A DNA stretch of 64,000 nucleotides from Apteryx mantelli (GCF_036417845.1 NC_090013.1:315001-379000); one strand, 5' to 3'; positions 50,736 to 62,600 are shown, numbered from the stretch's first letter. A program made the numbers and translations. Notes: generated from the letters alone by a model not told the origin.

Positions 50736-50956
50736 CACAGCCAGTTCCCCCGTGCAAACGGGCCGGCGGCTCCCAGGCAGCACCGGGACCCCCCTGTCTT
50801 GTGGCCGGGGCGAGAGGCCGGCAATGCCCGTCGCCCCGCGGGCTCCCGCTGGCCGGGACCTCCCCGCTCGGCGCCGGCTCCTCGGCAATTTCCCCTGCTC
50901 TGCGGCAGCGCGGAGGTGGAAGGAGGGAGGCGGAAGTGGCCAGGGTCGGGGCCGTT

Positions 50957-51160
50957 CCTCGTCCCTTTACGCCTCGTCCCATTGCTCCTCGTCCCATTGC
51001 TCCTCGTCCCTTTGCTCCTCGTCCCCTTGCACCTCGTCCCCTTGCACCTCGTCCCATTGCTCCTCGTCCCATTGCTCCTCGTCCCATTGCTCCTCGTCCC
51101 TTTGCTCCTCGTCCCCTGCGGCCCCGTCCCATTGCACCTCGTCCATTTTCACCTCGTCCC
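50957..51160. repeat. 15-bp CTCGTCCCATTGCTC minisatellite
   Basis: About 13 units of 15 bp, CTCGTCCC(A/T/C)TTGC(T/A)C, occur with few changes, followed by diverged units. This is a young array. Confidence 0.92.
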
Positions 51161-52015
51161 CCGCGGCCCCGCGGCGCTGACGCAGCAGCATTTGCAGGAC
51201 GCGGCCTTCGCACACCCCAGGCTGGCGCCGCAGCTCCGGAGCCGCGCGAGCACCCGGAGTCAAGGCCCGGGGAAGGCCGAGGGGACGGAGGAGCGCACGC
51301 GGCCAGATAAGCAGTTCCTGCCGGCAGCGGGAGCAAGGCCGAGGGGCCGGATCTGGGAAGCACCGTGCTCCGCGCGCGGCGGGCGCGCACCGCCGCGCAC
51401 CTTCTCCTCGAGCACGGCTCGTGGCGGGCGCCGGAGGGCCGAGGAGGCTGGGGGAGCTGAGCCCTCGGCAGCTCGGTGCAGGTGTGCCCCAGCCCCGGGG
51501 CGCGCGGCGGCAGCGGCGGCGAGGAACCTGGCGGCCCTGGCGCGGTTCCCGCAAAGGCAGAACAGCTGAACGCGTGGGTTTGCAGCGGGATGCAGAAGTG
51601 AAACTGCCCCGAGCGTCTGAGCCGGACTTTCCTGCGCCAGCAGCCAGGAGCCGCGCGGGAGGAAGGGCTGGAGGCGCTGGGGACCGCGAGGGGGGGGACG
51701 CAAAAACCCCGGGGCGCCGGGCAGGGCGGGGACGTGAAGCCCCGGGTCTCTGCTCCGATGGGGACCCGAGGCCTTCCCGGGGCTCGCGGGGCGCTGGGGC
51801 CGGCGGAGCAGCTCCCTGCGCTTCCCACCCTGCTGCTCCAATTTACGGAAAAGCGCCTCGCTTCTCAAAAAAAGATCAGAAGAGGAAGCGCGGCGTTTTG
51901 GCGAGGGCGGCTCGCTCTCACGCCGCGTTCGGTGAGGTCACCCGCTTTCCTCAAGCCACCCACGTGCTGGGGACCATGTGCCGGGGGGGGGTGGGACGGC
52001 GTCTTGTCCCTCCGA
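51161..52015. other. GC-rich unique sequence upstream of the 51-bp array
   Basis: Open frames exist here on both strands, but no splice-supported exon or recognisable domain was found. I see no gene and no repeat worth naming. Confidence 0.5.
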
Positions 52016-52016
52016 G

Positions 52017-52560
52017 CGGGACCCCCCGCCGTGGGGCTGCCCCATCTCTGGGGGTCCCGGTGCTCGGGGACAGACCCCGCCGTGGGGCTGCCCCATCTCT
52101 GGGGGTCCCGGGGCTCGGGGACAGACCCCGCCATGGGGCTGCCCCATCTCTGGGGGTCCCGGGGCTCGGGGACAGACCCCGCCATGGGGCTGCCCCATCT
52201 CTGGGGGTCCCGGGGCTCGGGGACAGACCCCGCCGTGGGGCTGCCCCATCTCTGGGGGTCCCGGGGCTCAGGGACAGACCCCGCCGTGGGGCTGCCCCAT
52301 CTTTGGGGGTCCTGGGGCTCGGGTACAGACCCCGCCGTGGGGCTGCCCTGTCTCCGGGGGTCCCGGGGCTCGGGGACAGACCCCGCCGTGGGGCTGCCCC
52401 ATCTCTGGGGGTCCCGGGGCTCGGGGACAGACCCCGCCGTGGGGCTGCCCCATCTCTGGGGGTCCCGGGGCTCGGGGACAGACCCCGCCGTGGGGCTGCC
52501 CCATCTTTGGGGGTCCCGGGGCTCGGGGACAGACCCTGCCGTGGGGCTGCCCCATCCGGG
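52017..52560. repeat. 51-bp minisatellite
   Basis: Ten nearly identical 51-bp units with GACAGACCCCGCCGTGGGGC followed by TGCCCCATCTCTGGGGGTCC and CGGGGCTCGGG recur at about 52068, 52119, 52170 and so on to 52527, plus a partial copy at the left. The period is divisible by three, so all frames remain open through the array. This explains the long repetitive open frames on both strands and should not be read as a protein gene. Confidence 0.95.
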
Positions 52561-53102
52561 GCCAGCAGGCAGGGGGGCAGCGGGGCAGGGGGGCTGCCCC
52601 ATCCTCGGAGAGGAGGGCAGTGGGGCAGGTCGTCGGGGGGGGGCAGAGGGGCTGCCCCATTCATGGGGCGGGGGAGGGCAGGGCGGGCAGGGGGGCAGGA
52701 AGGCAGGGGTCTGCCCCATGCCGGGACAGCGGGGCAGGGGGGCAGAGGAGCCGCCCCACGCCGGGGCGGGGGGGCGGGGTGCTGGGGCCGCCCCACGGCG
52801 CGTCGGAGCGAGGCCGCCCCCACGGCCGAGGCAGCCCGGTGCCTGCTGCGTGGCCGGGGGGGTCCGGCCGCGGGGGGGACCGGAGGGGCCGGGGGGGGTC
52901 GGGCCGGGCCGGACCGGGGGGGTCCGGAGGGGCCGGACCGGGGGGGGGGCAGGCCCGGAGCGGGGAAGCCCGCGGCGAAGTCCCCGCGGCGCCGGAATTC
53001 CCCGGGGGGGCGGCGGGGCCGAGCCGAGCTCATAAAGCGCCGCCGCCGCCGCCGCACGGCGACACCCGTCGAGCTGCCGCCGCCGGGACCGGACGGGACG
53101 GG

Positions 53103-53530
53103 ACCAAACCAAACCAAACCAAACCAGCTGGGCTGAACCGAGCGGAACCGAGCCGAGCCGAGCCGAGCCGAGCGGAACCGAGCGGAACCGGGCTGAGCTG
53201 AACCGAGCCGAGCGGAACCGAACCGAGCCGAGGGGAACCGGGAGGAGCCGGGCGGACTGGGCTGAGCCGAGAGGCGCCGAGCGGAGCCGGAGCCGGAGCC
53301 GGAGCCAGAGCTGGGCTGAACCGAACCGAACCGAACCGAACCGAGCCGGGCGGAGCCGAGCTGATTTGAGCCGAACCGAACCGGGCGGAGCGGAGCAGAG
53401 CCGAGCCGAGCCGGGCCGGGCCGAAGCGAGCCGGCCGCGCGGAGCGGAGCGGAGCGGAGCCGAACCGGGCGGAGCCGAGCTGAGTTGAGCCGGGCGGGGC
53501 CGAACCGAACGGAACCGAGCGGAGGCGGAG
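53103..53530. repeat. GAACC/GAGCC pentanucleotide array at the second ICAM promoter / 5' UTR
   Basis: About 425 bp are made almost only of GAACC, GAGCC, GAGCG and GGGCC-type pentamers, ending about 35 bp before the ICAM start codon at 53563. A CGG trinucleotide run (53038-53055) precedes it. If transcription starts upstream of or inside it, the array forms the 5' UTR. Confidence 0.9.
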
Positions 53531-53562
53531 CCGGTGCCGGTGCCGGTGCCGGTGGCCGCGCC

Positions 53563-56500
53563 ATGCGCCCCTCCGCGCTGCTGCCGGCCCTGTGCGCCCT
53601 GTGCGCCCTCGCAGGTGAGGGGGGCCGGGAAGGACCTGGGGGCCGGGGGGGGCCGGGGGGTGCGGGGCGACCCGGGGACCGGGCTGCGCAGGCGACGGCG
53701 GTGGCGGCGCCCCGTGTCCCCGCTTGTCCCCGGGGGCGGCAGAAGGGAGCGAGTCTGCGAGCGCGGTTGTGTCGCGGCGTGTGTGTGTCACGTCCCTGGG
53801 CTCAGGCACGTCACTGCAAGTTTGTCACCGTCACCGGCGGTGCGAGTGTGTCACCGGGGATGTATCACTGTCTGGGTGTCACTCTGGGCGTCCGCCTGTG
53901 CCTGGGGCTGTGCACCCTCCGGCTGTGCTGCTATGCCGTGCCGAGCCATCCCGGGCCATCCCAGACCATGCCGTGCCATGCTGCGCCATTCCATCCCGAG
54001 CCATCCCGAGCCACCCCGGGCTACAGGCAGGACTTTGCCCCCGGGGCCACAGGGACTTCCTGGTGCCAAGCGCCCGGGCCAGGCTGCGGCATGCGGCATG
54101 CAGGGCATCGAGTGGCTGGATCCGGCTCCCAGCACCCCAATTCCCGGGAGACGCTGGGTGCCGGCCAAGGGCAGCGCCGGGTCCCCAGGGCTCGGCGGGA
54201 GCTGGAGGCTGAGTCGCTTCTGGCGCCGCTGCGGCACGTGGGAGGCCTTGCGAAATCGTGTGGATTCCAGCCACCCGGAGCAATCCTGCCTTTTCCTACA
54301 GCCGGTTATTCTGGGAAAAGGGCAGGGCTTCAACCCAGCCTGTGCGAGGGGAACTGCGCTGCCTCTCGGGGAACCCCCGCCACTGCCAACTTCCCAGTGT
54401 GGGGCTGGGGCTTCCTCCAGGGCTGGCATCTCCGGGTCCCCCTTCCCAGCTGCTCCCTGCTGGCAGCATCCAGCCACTTTTCCGGGCAGGACGAGCGGGG
54501 AGCGGGGGCTCCGGCGGCTGTGGGGCCTCGCCATCCCCCCGGGGGCCGGGGGCAGATGCCGGGGGAGGCGGCCGCCAGCTGGGGACAGCTGCCACCACCG
54601 CGGGCAGGATCCCATTTCGTGCCCCGGAGTGCCGTCCCCTCTGGAGCAATAGGGATTTTTGGCTGCAGTCGCCCAGCCGGAGGCCACTGCCCTTCCTGCG
54701 GTCCCGTGGCAGCTTCTCCCTCCCACGGGCAGAGGCGAGAGCTGGAAGCTGCTTCTTCCCCTCTCGACAGCCGGGCGCCATGCAGAGCCGCCCGTCCCCA
54801 GCCCATCCCCTCACCCTGCAGGGCGGCTGCAGGCCTCCTTCGAGGTGTCCATCGAGCCGGCGGCGCCGGTGGTGGAGCACGGCGGCTCCATCCGCCTCAC
54901 GTGCAGGACCACGTGCCCGGACCCCGCCGCGAAGGGCAACCTGGAGACCTCCATCCGCAAGCACAACTTCCAGTCCGGCCCCGGCGAGACGTCCGTGGAG
55001 CTCATCAACGTCACCGAGTGGCACTCCAGAGTCCTCTGCTTCTACACCTGCGCCGGCGTGAGGACCACCGTGTGGGCCGACCTCGTCGCCTACCGTAAGG
55101 GGCTGCTCCGGCGGCGGTGGCACCGGCTGGGGCGAGGGAGGCTGGCCGCGTTCCCGGGATGCCATCCCCTTCTGGCTGCTCTCCCGCAGGCGCCCTGGAG
55201 CAGCCGGTGCTGGAGCCGGTGCCATGGATGGAGGAGGGCGAGAGCCGCAATGTGACGTGCTGGGTGCCGGCGGTGGCTCCGGTCAGGAACCTCAGCGTCA
55301 CCCTGGGCTGGGGCGCCGAGACGCTGCACACCGAGACCTTCGAGCACGACGCCCGCCTCGGCCCCCACCGGGTGCTGGTGACCCACGGGATAACGGCGCG
55401 GCGCCGGCACCACGGCCAGAACGTCACCTGCCAGGCGGAGCTGAGCCTGGAGCCCCACGGGCCCCACTTGAGCAGCGACGCCGTCCCCGCAGCACTGGCT
55501 GTCTATGGTGAGCTGGCGCCCGTGGCCTCCGGTGCCCGGCAGCTCCGCGGGTGCCGGCCTGGAGGAGCAGCTCAGAGCGCCCACATCCCGTGTCCCATAT
55601 CCTGCGGCATCCCCCGGCATCCTGCAGCATCCCCTGGTGTCCCCCAGCATCCTGCATCCCCCAGCATCCTGCAGCATCCCCCAGCATCCTGCAGCAGCTC
55701 CCAACATCCCATGTCCCCCAGTGTCCCCCCGCATCCCCCATCCCATGTTCCCTGGGCTCCTGCATCCCCCCAGCTCCTGTGGCAGGTCCCAGCATCCCAC
55801 ATCCCCCAGTGTCCTGTGTCCCCCAGCATCCCACAGCAGCTCCTGGCATCCTGCATCCCCTGGTGTTCCGCAATCCACAGGCTCCTGCGTCCCCCAGCTC
55901 CCGGCATCCCGTGTCCCCCAGCAGCCCGCGTTCCCTGGTATCTGGCATCCCCCAGCATCCCGCATCCCCTGGCTCCCACAGCAGCTCCCAGCAGCTCCTG
56001 TGCCCCAGCATCCTGCGTCCCCTGGCATCCCCCATTGTCCCATGTCCCCTGGTGTCCCGTGTTCCCCAGCATCCCATGTCCTTCGGCATCCCCCGGTGTC
56101 CCGCATCCCCTGGCATCCCACATTCCCTGGCTCCTGCAGCAGCTCCTGGCATCTTACATCCCTCAGCATCCTGCAGCAGCTCCTGGCATCCCCGTGTCCT
56201 ATGTCCCCCCCGCATCCCACAGCAGCTCCTGGCATCCTCTGGTGTCCTCCAGTGTCCCACGTCCCCCAGCATCCTTCAGCATCCTATGTCCCCTGGCATC
56301 TTGCATTCCCTGGCTCCTGCGGCAGCTCCTGGCATCCCACATCCCCCGGCATCCCACATCCCCTGGCATCCCACATCCCCCGGCATCCTGCCTCCCCCAG
56401 GCTCCTGCAGCAGCTCCCGGCTGTCTCACCCTGGGACCTTTCTCCCTGGCTCTAGAGTTCCCAGCAGACCCTGAGCTGGACCCCGAAATCCACCTGGAAG

Positions 56501-58037
56501 TCAACGAGACGGCCAACGTCACCTGCGCCATCCGCACCTTCTTCCCGGAGGCGCATTTCACGCTTTCCTTGGACGAACAGCCGCTGCCGGCCTCCGTCTC
56601 CGAGGACGGGCGCCGTGCCGTGGCCGAGCTCTCCCTGCCGCAGCCGGGAGCCTTCAGGCTGCTCTGCGCCGGGCGCGTGGGGCCCAAGGAGCGCCGGGCG
56701 CAGGCCACCGTCCACGTCTACAGTGAGTGTCCGGAGCGGCCGCGCCGGGTCCTTCTGCTCCCCCGGGGCGGGAACGGGAATGGGAATGGGTGGGGGGAAC
56801 ATGGGATGCTCTCGTTTTGCCTCGCGGCTTCCCACGCATCCACGCGGTCCCCGTTTCCCGCAGGTTTCCCGGAGCCGCAGCTGCACGTGAGCACGGCCAG
56901 CCTGGCGGCGGGCGAGGAGGTGACGGTGCAGTGCGCGCTGCCCGCCGGGCACTCGTCCCCGCTGCGGGTGCGGGTGCGGGTGCGCGGCGGCGGCGGCCGC
57001 CCCCCGACGCGCTGGGACCCCTCGCCGCTGCGCTGGACCCTGGTGGCCCGCGAGGAGGACGACGGCGCCGAGCTCACCTGCGAGGCCGCGGTGCCTGACG
57101 CCGGCAAGGCCCCCAAGACCAGCGCGCCCGTCCGGCTCGCCGTCGCCTGTGAGCGCCCCGAGCCCCCGGCGCCCCCGCGGAGGGACCCGGCGTCCCTCGG
57201 CACGGTGCGCTCGGTGGCACGCTGACGTTCCCCCCCTTTTCCCCGGCAGACGGGCCCCGCATGGACGAGGCGGGCTGCCCCCGGCGGCAGAACTGGACGG
57301 AGGGGCAGGAGGTGACGCTGCGCTGCTCGGCCCGCGGCAACCCGCTGCCCCGCGTGCAGTGCGCCCAGCACGGGCGGCCCTTCCCCGTGGCGGAGCCGCA
57401 GACGGCAGCACGAGCCCACGCCGGCACCTACCTCTGCCGGGCCGCCAACCGGCTGGGCGAGACCGAGCGCGTCGTGGAGGTGCTGGTGGACTGTGAGTGC
57501 AACGGGAGCCCGGCGGGATGCACCGGGGCGGGATGTGCTGGGGGGAGGGGGTGGGATGCAGATGGGATGCACCAGGGCAGGATGCAGGCAGGGGAATGCA
57601 CCAAGTGAGATGCAGGCAGGATGCACTGGGGTGGGATGCACCAGGGTGGGATGCACCAGGGTAGGATGCGGGCGGGATGCGCTGGGATGGGATGCAGGTG
57701 AGATGCACCGGGGCAGGATGCACCAGGGTGGGATGTGCTGGGGCAGGATGCAATGGGGCGGGATGCAATGGGGTGGGATGCACCAGGCAGCCCCGCTGAC
57801 CCCCCCCGCTCTCCTGCAGACTACGACCCCCCCGTGCTCCTGGCCGTGCTGGTGGTCGTGGCCGTGCTGGTCGCCGCGATCCTCGCCGGGACCGGCTACG
57901 GCATCTACTACCGCAAGAAGAAGATCCGAGAGTACAAGCTGCAGGAGAAGCAGCGGCAGCTGGAGATGCAGCCCCTGGCCGGGCGCTCGCCGGAGGCGGC
58001 CGCTCCCAACGGATCGGTGCCGGCAGCTGGGCCGTAG
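53563..58037 (+). CDS. ICAM1: ICAM1-like, five Ig domains (second ICAM)
   Basis: This is an adhesion ligand for leukocyte beta-2 integrins. Exons 53563-53614, 54822-55094, 55190-55507, 56456-56722, 56864-57148, 57250-57492 and 57820-58037 give 551 residues (human ICAM1 532), one Ig domain per exon as in mammals. Order: signal peptide; Ig1 with NLETSIRKH, whose Glu matches the integrin-contacting Glu34 of human ICAM1; Ig2 with RRHHGQNVTCQAELSLEPHG; Ig3 CAIRTFFPEAHF; Ig4 FPEPQLHVS...CEAAVPD; Ig5 [20 protein letters not shown], very close to human YGPRLDERDCP. Then a transmembrane helix and the tail YYRKKKIREYKLQEKQRQLE, like the ERM-binding human RKIKKYRLQ. The symbol is chosen on the five-domain layout and tail; ICAM3 is the main alternative. 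ATTAAA at 58462-58467 ends the transcript. Introns 3 and 6 hold minisatellites. Confidence 0.92.
53925..54020. repeat. CCATG/CCGTG pentamers in second ICAM intron 1
   Basis: A short decayed array of GCCAT, CCGTG, CCGAG and CCATC pentamers lies inside the 1.2-kb first intron. The rest of that intron is unique GC-rich sequence with no supported feature. Confidence 0.65.
55565..56415. repeat. CCCCAGCATCC minisatellite in second ICAM intron 3
   Basis: About 850 bp of 12- to 16-bp units such as CCCCAGCATCCTGCATCCCC and CCCTGGCATCCCACAT fill nearly the whole intron between the Ig2 and Ig3 exons. The unit is the reverse complement of the GGGATGCACCAGGG-type unit in intron 6. Confidence 0.92.
57495..57795. 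repeat. GGGATGCACCAGGG minisatellite in second ICAM intron 6
   Basis: About 300 bp of GGGATGCA(CC/AT)(AG)GGG and GGCAGGATGCA units of 12-20 bp fill the intron before the transmembrane exon. Its first about 40 bases and its unit match intron 4 of the third ICAM. Confidence 0.92.
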
Positions 58038-58640
58038 CAGGGGCCGGCGGGACAGAGCTGCCGGAGGGGCTGGTGCTCCCTCCGCGGTGACGGGGTGATG
58101 GCCAGGCGAGGCAGCAGCACGATCCGGGGGCATCCCGCGGGATCGGCATTCCCGTGGCCGCTCCGGGCATCTCCGGGAGAGACTGAACACAAACACTACA
58201 GGCAGCTGGTGCTGGTGGCCCCGCGGGGCCCAGGGATGTGGCCGGTGGCAGCGGGCGCTGGCCGGGCGCTGGCGTCGCCCCACTCCAGCCTTGGCGCCCG
58301 GCATTCCCGCGCCGGAGCCCTGGCGTTCCCGCGCCCGGACTTGGCGCCAGCGGCACTTTTGGGTGCTCAGGTCGGACTTTATTCCTGGCGGAGGTGTCTG
58401 AGGTCTCCGCACTTCCCTGTATTTTATCCCCTGAGGGGGCCGGGAATGGCTCCCACTGCCCATTAAACACCCCTCCATGACTTTTCCCACCCAAGAGCCT
58501 TTTGCGCCGGGGCTGCTCCCGGGATGGGGGCTTGGGGCTCAATCCCGGGGGACTGGGGCCATGTCCTGCTCGGGACTGGGTCTGGATGCTGCTCCAGCAG
58601 GGCTGGAAATGTCCCGGCAGTGACACGGAGCCGCGTCTGG
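58038..58640. other. Second ICAM 3' UTR
   Basis: This is unique sequence from the stop codon to the ATTAAA at 58462-58467. About 170 bp more GC-rich sequence follows before the next minisatellite begins. Confidence 0.7.
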
Positions 58641-59430
58641 GTCAAGGCCAGTGGGATTCCCTGGAGCCAGCGGGATCCCCAGTGTTGGTGGGATTCCCAG
58701 TGCTGGTGGGATCCCTGGTGCCAGGGCGATTCCCCACACTGGCAGGCTCCCCAGAGCCGGCAGGATTCCCAGTGCTGGTGGGATCCCTAGTGCCAGGGGG
58801 CTCCCCGGAGCCAGCAGGATCCCATGTTGGTGGGATTCCCAATGCTGGCAGGCTCCCCAGAGCCGGTGGGATTCCCAGTGCTGGTGGATCCCTAGTGCCA
58901 GGGGCTCCCCAGAGCCGGTGGGATCCCCGGTGTTGGTGGGATTCCCAGTGCTGGTGGGATCCCTGGTGCCAGGGCGATTCCCCACACTGGCAGGCTCCCC
59001 AGAGCCGGCAGGATTCCCAGTGCTGGTGGGATCCCTAGTGCCAGGGGGCTCCCCGGAGCCAGCAGGATCCCATGTTGGTGGGATTCCCAATGCTGGCAGG
59101 CTCCCCAGAGCCGGTGGGATTCCCAGTGCTGGTGGATCCCTAGTGCCAGGGGCTCCCCAGAGCCGGTGGGATCCCCGGTGTTGGTGGGATTCCTAGTGCT
59201 GGTGGGATCCCTGGTGCCAGGGGGATTCCCCATGCTGGCAGACTCCCCAGAGCCAGTGGGATTCCCAGTGCTGGTGGATCCCTAGTGCCAGGGGGCTCCC
59301 CGGAGCCAGCGGGATCCCCAGTGTTGGTGGGATTCCCGGTGCTGGTGGGATCCCTGGTGCCAGGGGGATCCCCCGTGCTGGCAGGTTCCCCGGCAGGATC
59401 CCCAGTGCCGGCGGGCTCCCGCACTGAGCA
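58640..59430. repeat. GGTGGGATTCCCAGTGCTGG minisatellite with a ~248-bp higher-order unit
   Basis: The array, between the second and third ICAM genes, has a basic unit of about 20-30 bp (GGTGGGATCCC(T/C)GGTGCCAGGGGGATTCCC and variants). A block starting CCATGTTGGTGGGATTCCCA at about 58826 recurs almost unchanged at about 59074, showing a large recent duplication step inside the array. Confidence 0.92.
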
Positions 59431-59613
59431 TGCGCGCCGGGGCCGCTGCCAAACCCCGCTTCCTTCCTGGCAGCCCCGGCGCCATTTGCCTGCCAGGAGA
59501 GCGAGGCCGGAGCTGGGCCGGAGCCGGGCCACAGCCGGGAGGCACGGGATGCCCTGAGCCAGCCCCGCTCCCGTTCCCGCTCCCATCCTGGCATCTCCCC
59601 CTGCCCCGCGGTG
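59431..59613 (+). promoter_or_regulatory. Third ICAM 5' flank
   Basis: This is a short unique GC-rich interval squeezed between the minisatellite and the start codon. No TATA box or kappa-B consensus is visible. The promoter must lie here or inside the array. Confidence 0.4.
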
Positions 59614-62600
59614 ATGTCCTGGCACGGCCACATGGCCCTGCCCCTCGCTGCGATGTTCCTGGCCTTATTCGGTGAGTGCCGGATTCATCCGGCTGGGATG
59701 CATGCCGGGATCCATCAGCTTGGGGTCACGTGTCCCAGATCTGTCGGGAGCCATGCCACGCAGCCTGGCCCAGCTCCCCAGGGATGGGCCATGTGTCCTA
59801 GCCCAGCTCCATCGGGATCGTGCTGTGTGTCCCTGCTCGGCTCCATCGGGTTGGGGCCGTGCATCCTGCCCCGGCTCCCTCGGAACACACCGTGCATCCT
59901 GTCCCGGCTCCCCAGGAACACACCGTGCATCCTGTCCCAGCTCCCTGGGAACACTCTGTGTGTCCTGTCCCAGCTCCCCGGGAACATGCTGTGCATCCCT
60001 GCTTGGCTGCCCTGGGACAGGCTGCGCACTGCAGCCCGGCTACCTGGGGACAGGCTGCGCATCCCGACCCAGCTCCATCGGGACGTGCCGTGTGTCCCAA
60101 CCCGGCCCCTCGGAACATGCCACGCATCCCGACACAGCTCCATTGGGATGTGCCACATGCCCCAGCCTGGCTCCGTCGGGTCCATGCCATGCACCCTGAC
60201 TCAGCTCCATCGGGACCATGCCGTGTCCCAGCCCAGCTGCGCTGGGTCCGTGCTGTGTGTCCCAGCCATTCCATGCCATGCCATGCCATGCTGCACCATG
60301 CCGTGCCGTGCCATGCCGCGCTGTGCTGTGCCATGCCGCGCTGTGCCATGCCGTGCCGTGCTGCGCCGTGCCGTGCCATGCCGCGCTGCGCCGTGCCGTG
60401 CACCCCGACCCCATGCCCTGACGCCTCCCCGCAGGCCGCGCGGCGCCGGGAGCCGCCAACAGCTCCTTCGCGGTGGCGGTGGAGGGGCCGGCGGCGGTGC
60501 CCTACGGCGAGGACGCCCTGGTCAACTGCTCCACCACGTGCCCGGCGGCGGAGGCGGCCGGCGGCCTGGAGACCTCGCTGGCCAAGGAGCTCCTGCGCCG
60601 GGGCCCCGGCTGGCTGGCGGTGCAGCTCCGCAACGTCACCGAGCCCCGCGCCCGGCTCCTCTGCTACTTCACCTGCTTCGGCCAGAGGAAGACGGCCGCC
60701 CTCACCCTGGAGGCGTACCGTGAGTGCCCGGCGCCGCCGCCGCCGCTCCCGGCCTCCGCAGCCCCCGGGGTCGGGCCCCCCCGCGGGAGCCGGGGCGGAT
60801 GCCGGAAGGATGCAGAGCCGGGGGGGAGCCGAGGGTGGCGGGACATGGAGCCATGGAGCCGGGGTGGATGCCAGCAGGATGCGGAGCCGGGGCAGGAGAC
60901 GAGGGTGGTGGGATACAGTGCTGGGGAGCCAGGACGGATGCTGGCAGGATGCGGTGCCAGGGAGCTGGGGCAGATGCCGGTGGGATGTGGCACCAGGGAG
61001 CCAGGATGGATGCTGGCAGGATGCGGTGCCAGGGAGCTGGGGCAGATGCCGGTGGGATGTGGCACCAGGGAGCCAGGACAGTTGCCGGCAGGATGCGGTG
61101 CCAGGGAGCTGGGGCAGATGCCGGTGGGACGTGGCACCAGGGAGCCAGGACGGATGCTGGCAGGATGCGGTGCCGGGGAGCTGGGGCAGATGCCAGTGGG
61201 ATGTGGCACCAGGGAGCCAGGACGGATGCTGGCAGGATGCGGTGCCGGGGAGCTGGGGCAGATGCCGGTGGGATGTGGCACCAGGGAGCCAGGACGGATG
61301 CTGGCAGGATGCGGTGCCAGGGAGCTGGGGCAGATGCCAGCAGGATGAGGCTCTGGGGAACCCGCGTGGATGCCACGGCTGGAGGGACGGGGCGACGGCA
61401 CTCCCGCTGCCGCAGGCTTCCCGGACCCGCTCCTGGCCATCAGCGCGCCCAACGCCTCCCTGCACGAGCCGGTGGCCGTCGAATGCTCTGCGGTGCCCAG
61501 CCAGCCCCCGGGGCTGCAGCTGTGGCTCCGCAGCAACCGCTGGGCCCAGGCGTCCGGGACGGAGGGCCACGTCCGCCTGGAGCTGACGGCCCGCGAGGAA
61601 GACGACGGGCTGGAGTTCGTCTGCGAAGCCGAGCTGCTCGTGGGCAACCAGACGCTGCGGAAGAGCTCGGCCCCGGCCACGCTCAGAGTCTTCTGTGAGT
61701 GGGGCCCGGACACCTGGGCCCCTGGAGGGGACGTGGGGCCCGGGGCGGAGGCGGCGCTGGGTTTGCCCCGGGGGCGCTGACGTCCCCCCCCCCTTTCCCC
61801 GGCAGACGGGCCCCGCATGGACGAGGCGGGCTGCCCCCATCGGCAGAACTGGACGGAGGGGCAGGAGGTGACGCTGCGCTGCTCGGCCCGCGGCAACCCG
61901 CCGCCCCGCGTGCAGTGCGCCCAGCACGGGCGGCCCTTCCCCGTGGCGGAGGCATGGACAGCGGCGCGAGCCCACGCCGGCACCTACCTCTGCCGGGCCA
62001 TCAACCGGCTGGGCGAGACCGAGCGCGTCGTGGAGGTGCTGGTGGACTGTGAGTGCAACGGGAGCCCGGCGGGATGCACCGGGGTGGGATGCAATGGGGC
62101 AGGATGCAATGGGGCAGGGCGAACCGGGACGGAATGCAATGGGGTGGGATGCACCAGGGTGGGATGCGGGTAGGATGCTCTGCGGCAGGATGCAATGGGG
62201 CGGGATGCACAAGGGTGAGATGCAATGGGGTGGGATGCAATGGGGCGGGATGCAATGGGGCAGGATGCACCAGGGCGAGATGCAGGCAGGATGCAGGTGG
62301 GATGCACTGTGGCAGGATGCAATATGGCGGGATGCATTGGGGAGGGATGCAGGGGGGGGGGATGCACCAAGGTGAGATGCAGGCAGGATGCACCGGGGCA
62401 GGATGCAATGGGGGGGGGGGGATGCGGGTAGAATGAGCTGGGGCGGGATGCAGGTGGGATGCAATGGGGTGGGATGCACTGGGGGCAGGACATGTGTGGG
62501 ATGCACCAGGGCGGGATGCAGGCGGGATGCACTGGGGCGGGATGCACTGGGGTGGGATGCACTGGGGCAGGATGCAATGGGGCAGGATGCAATGGGGCAG

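Noticed and set aside
48266-53562. An additional ICAM or other gene in the 5.3-kb gap between first and second ICAM
   Set aside because: No Ig-type Cys/Trp pattern flanked by splice sites was found on either strand.
51951-53564. Long frames through the 51-bp array and the GAACC pentamers, including a minus-strand frame of more than 500 codons
   Set aside because: Both repeats keep frames open by period or composition. No splice-supported gene structure results.
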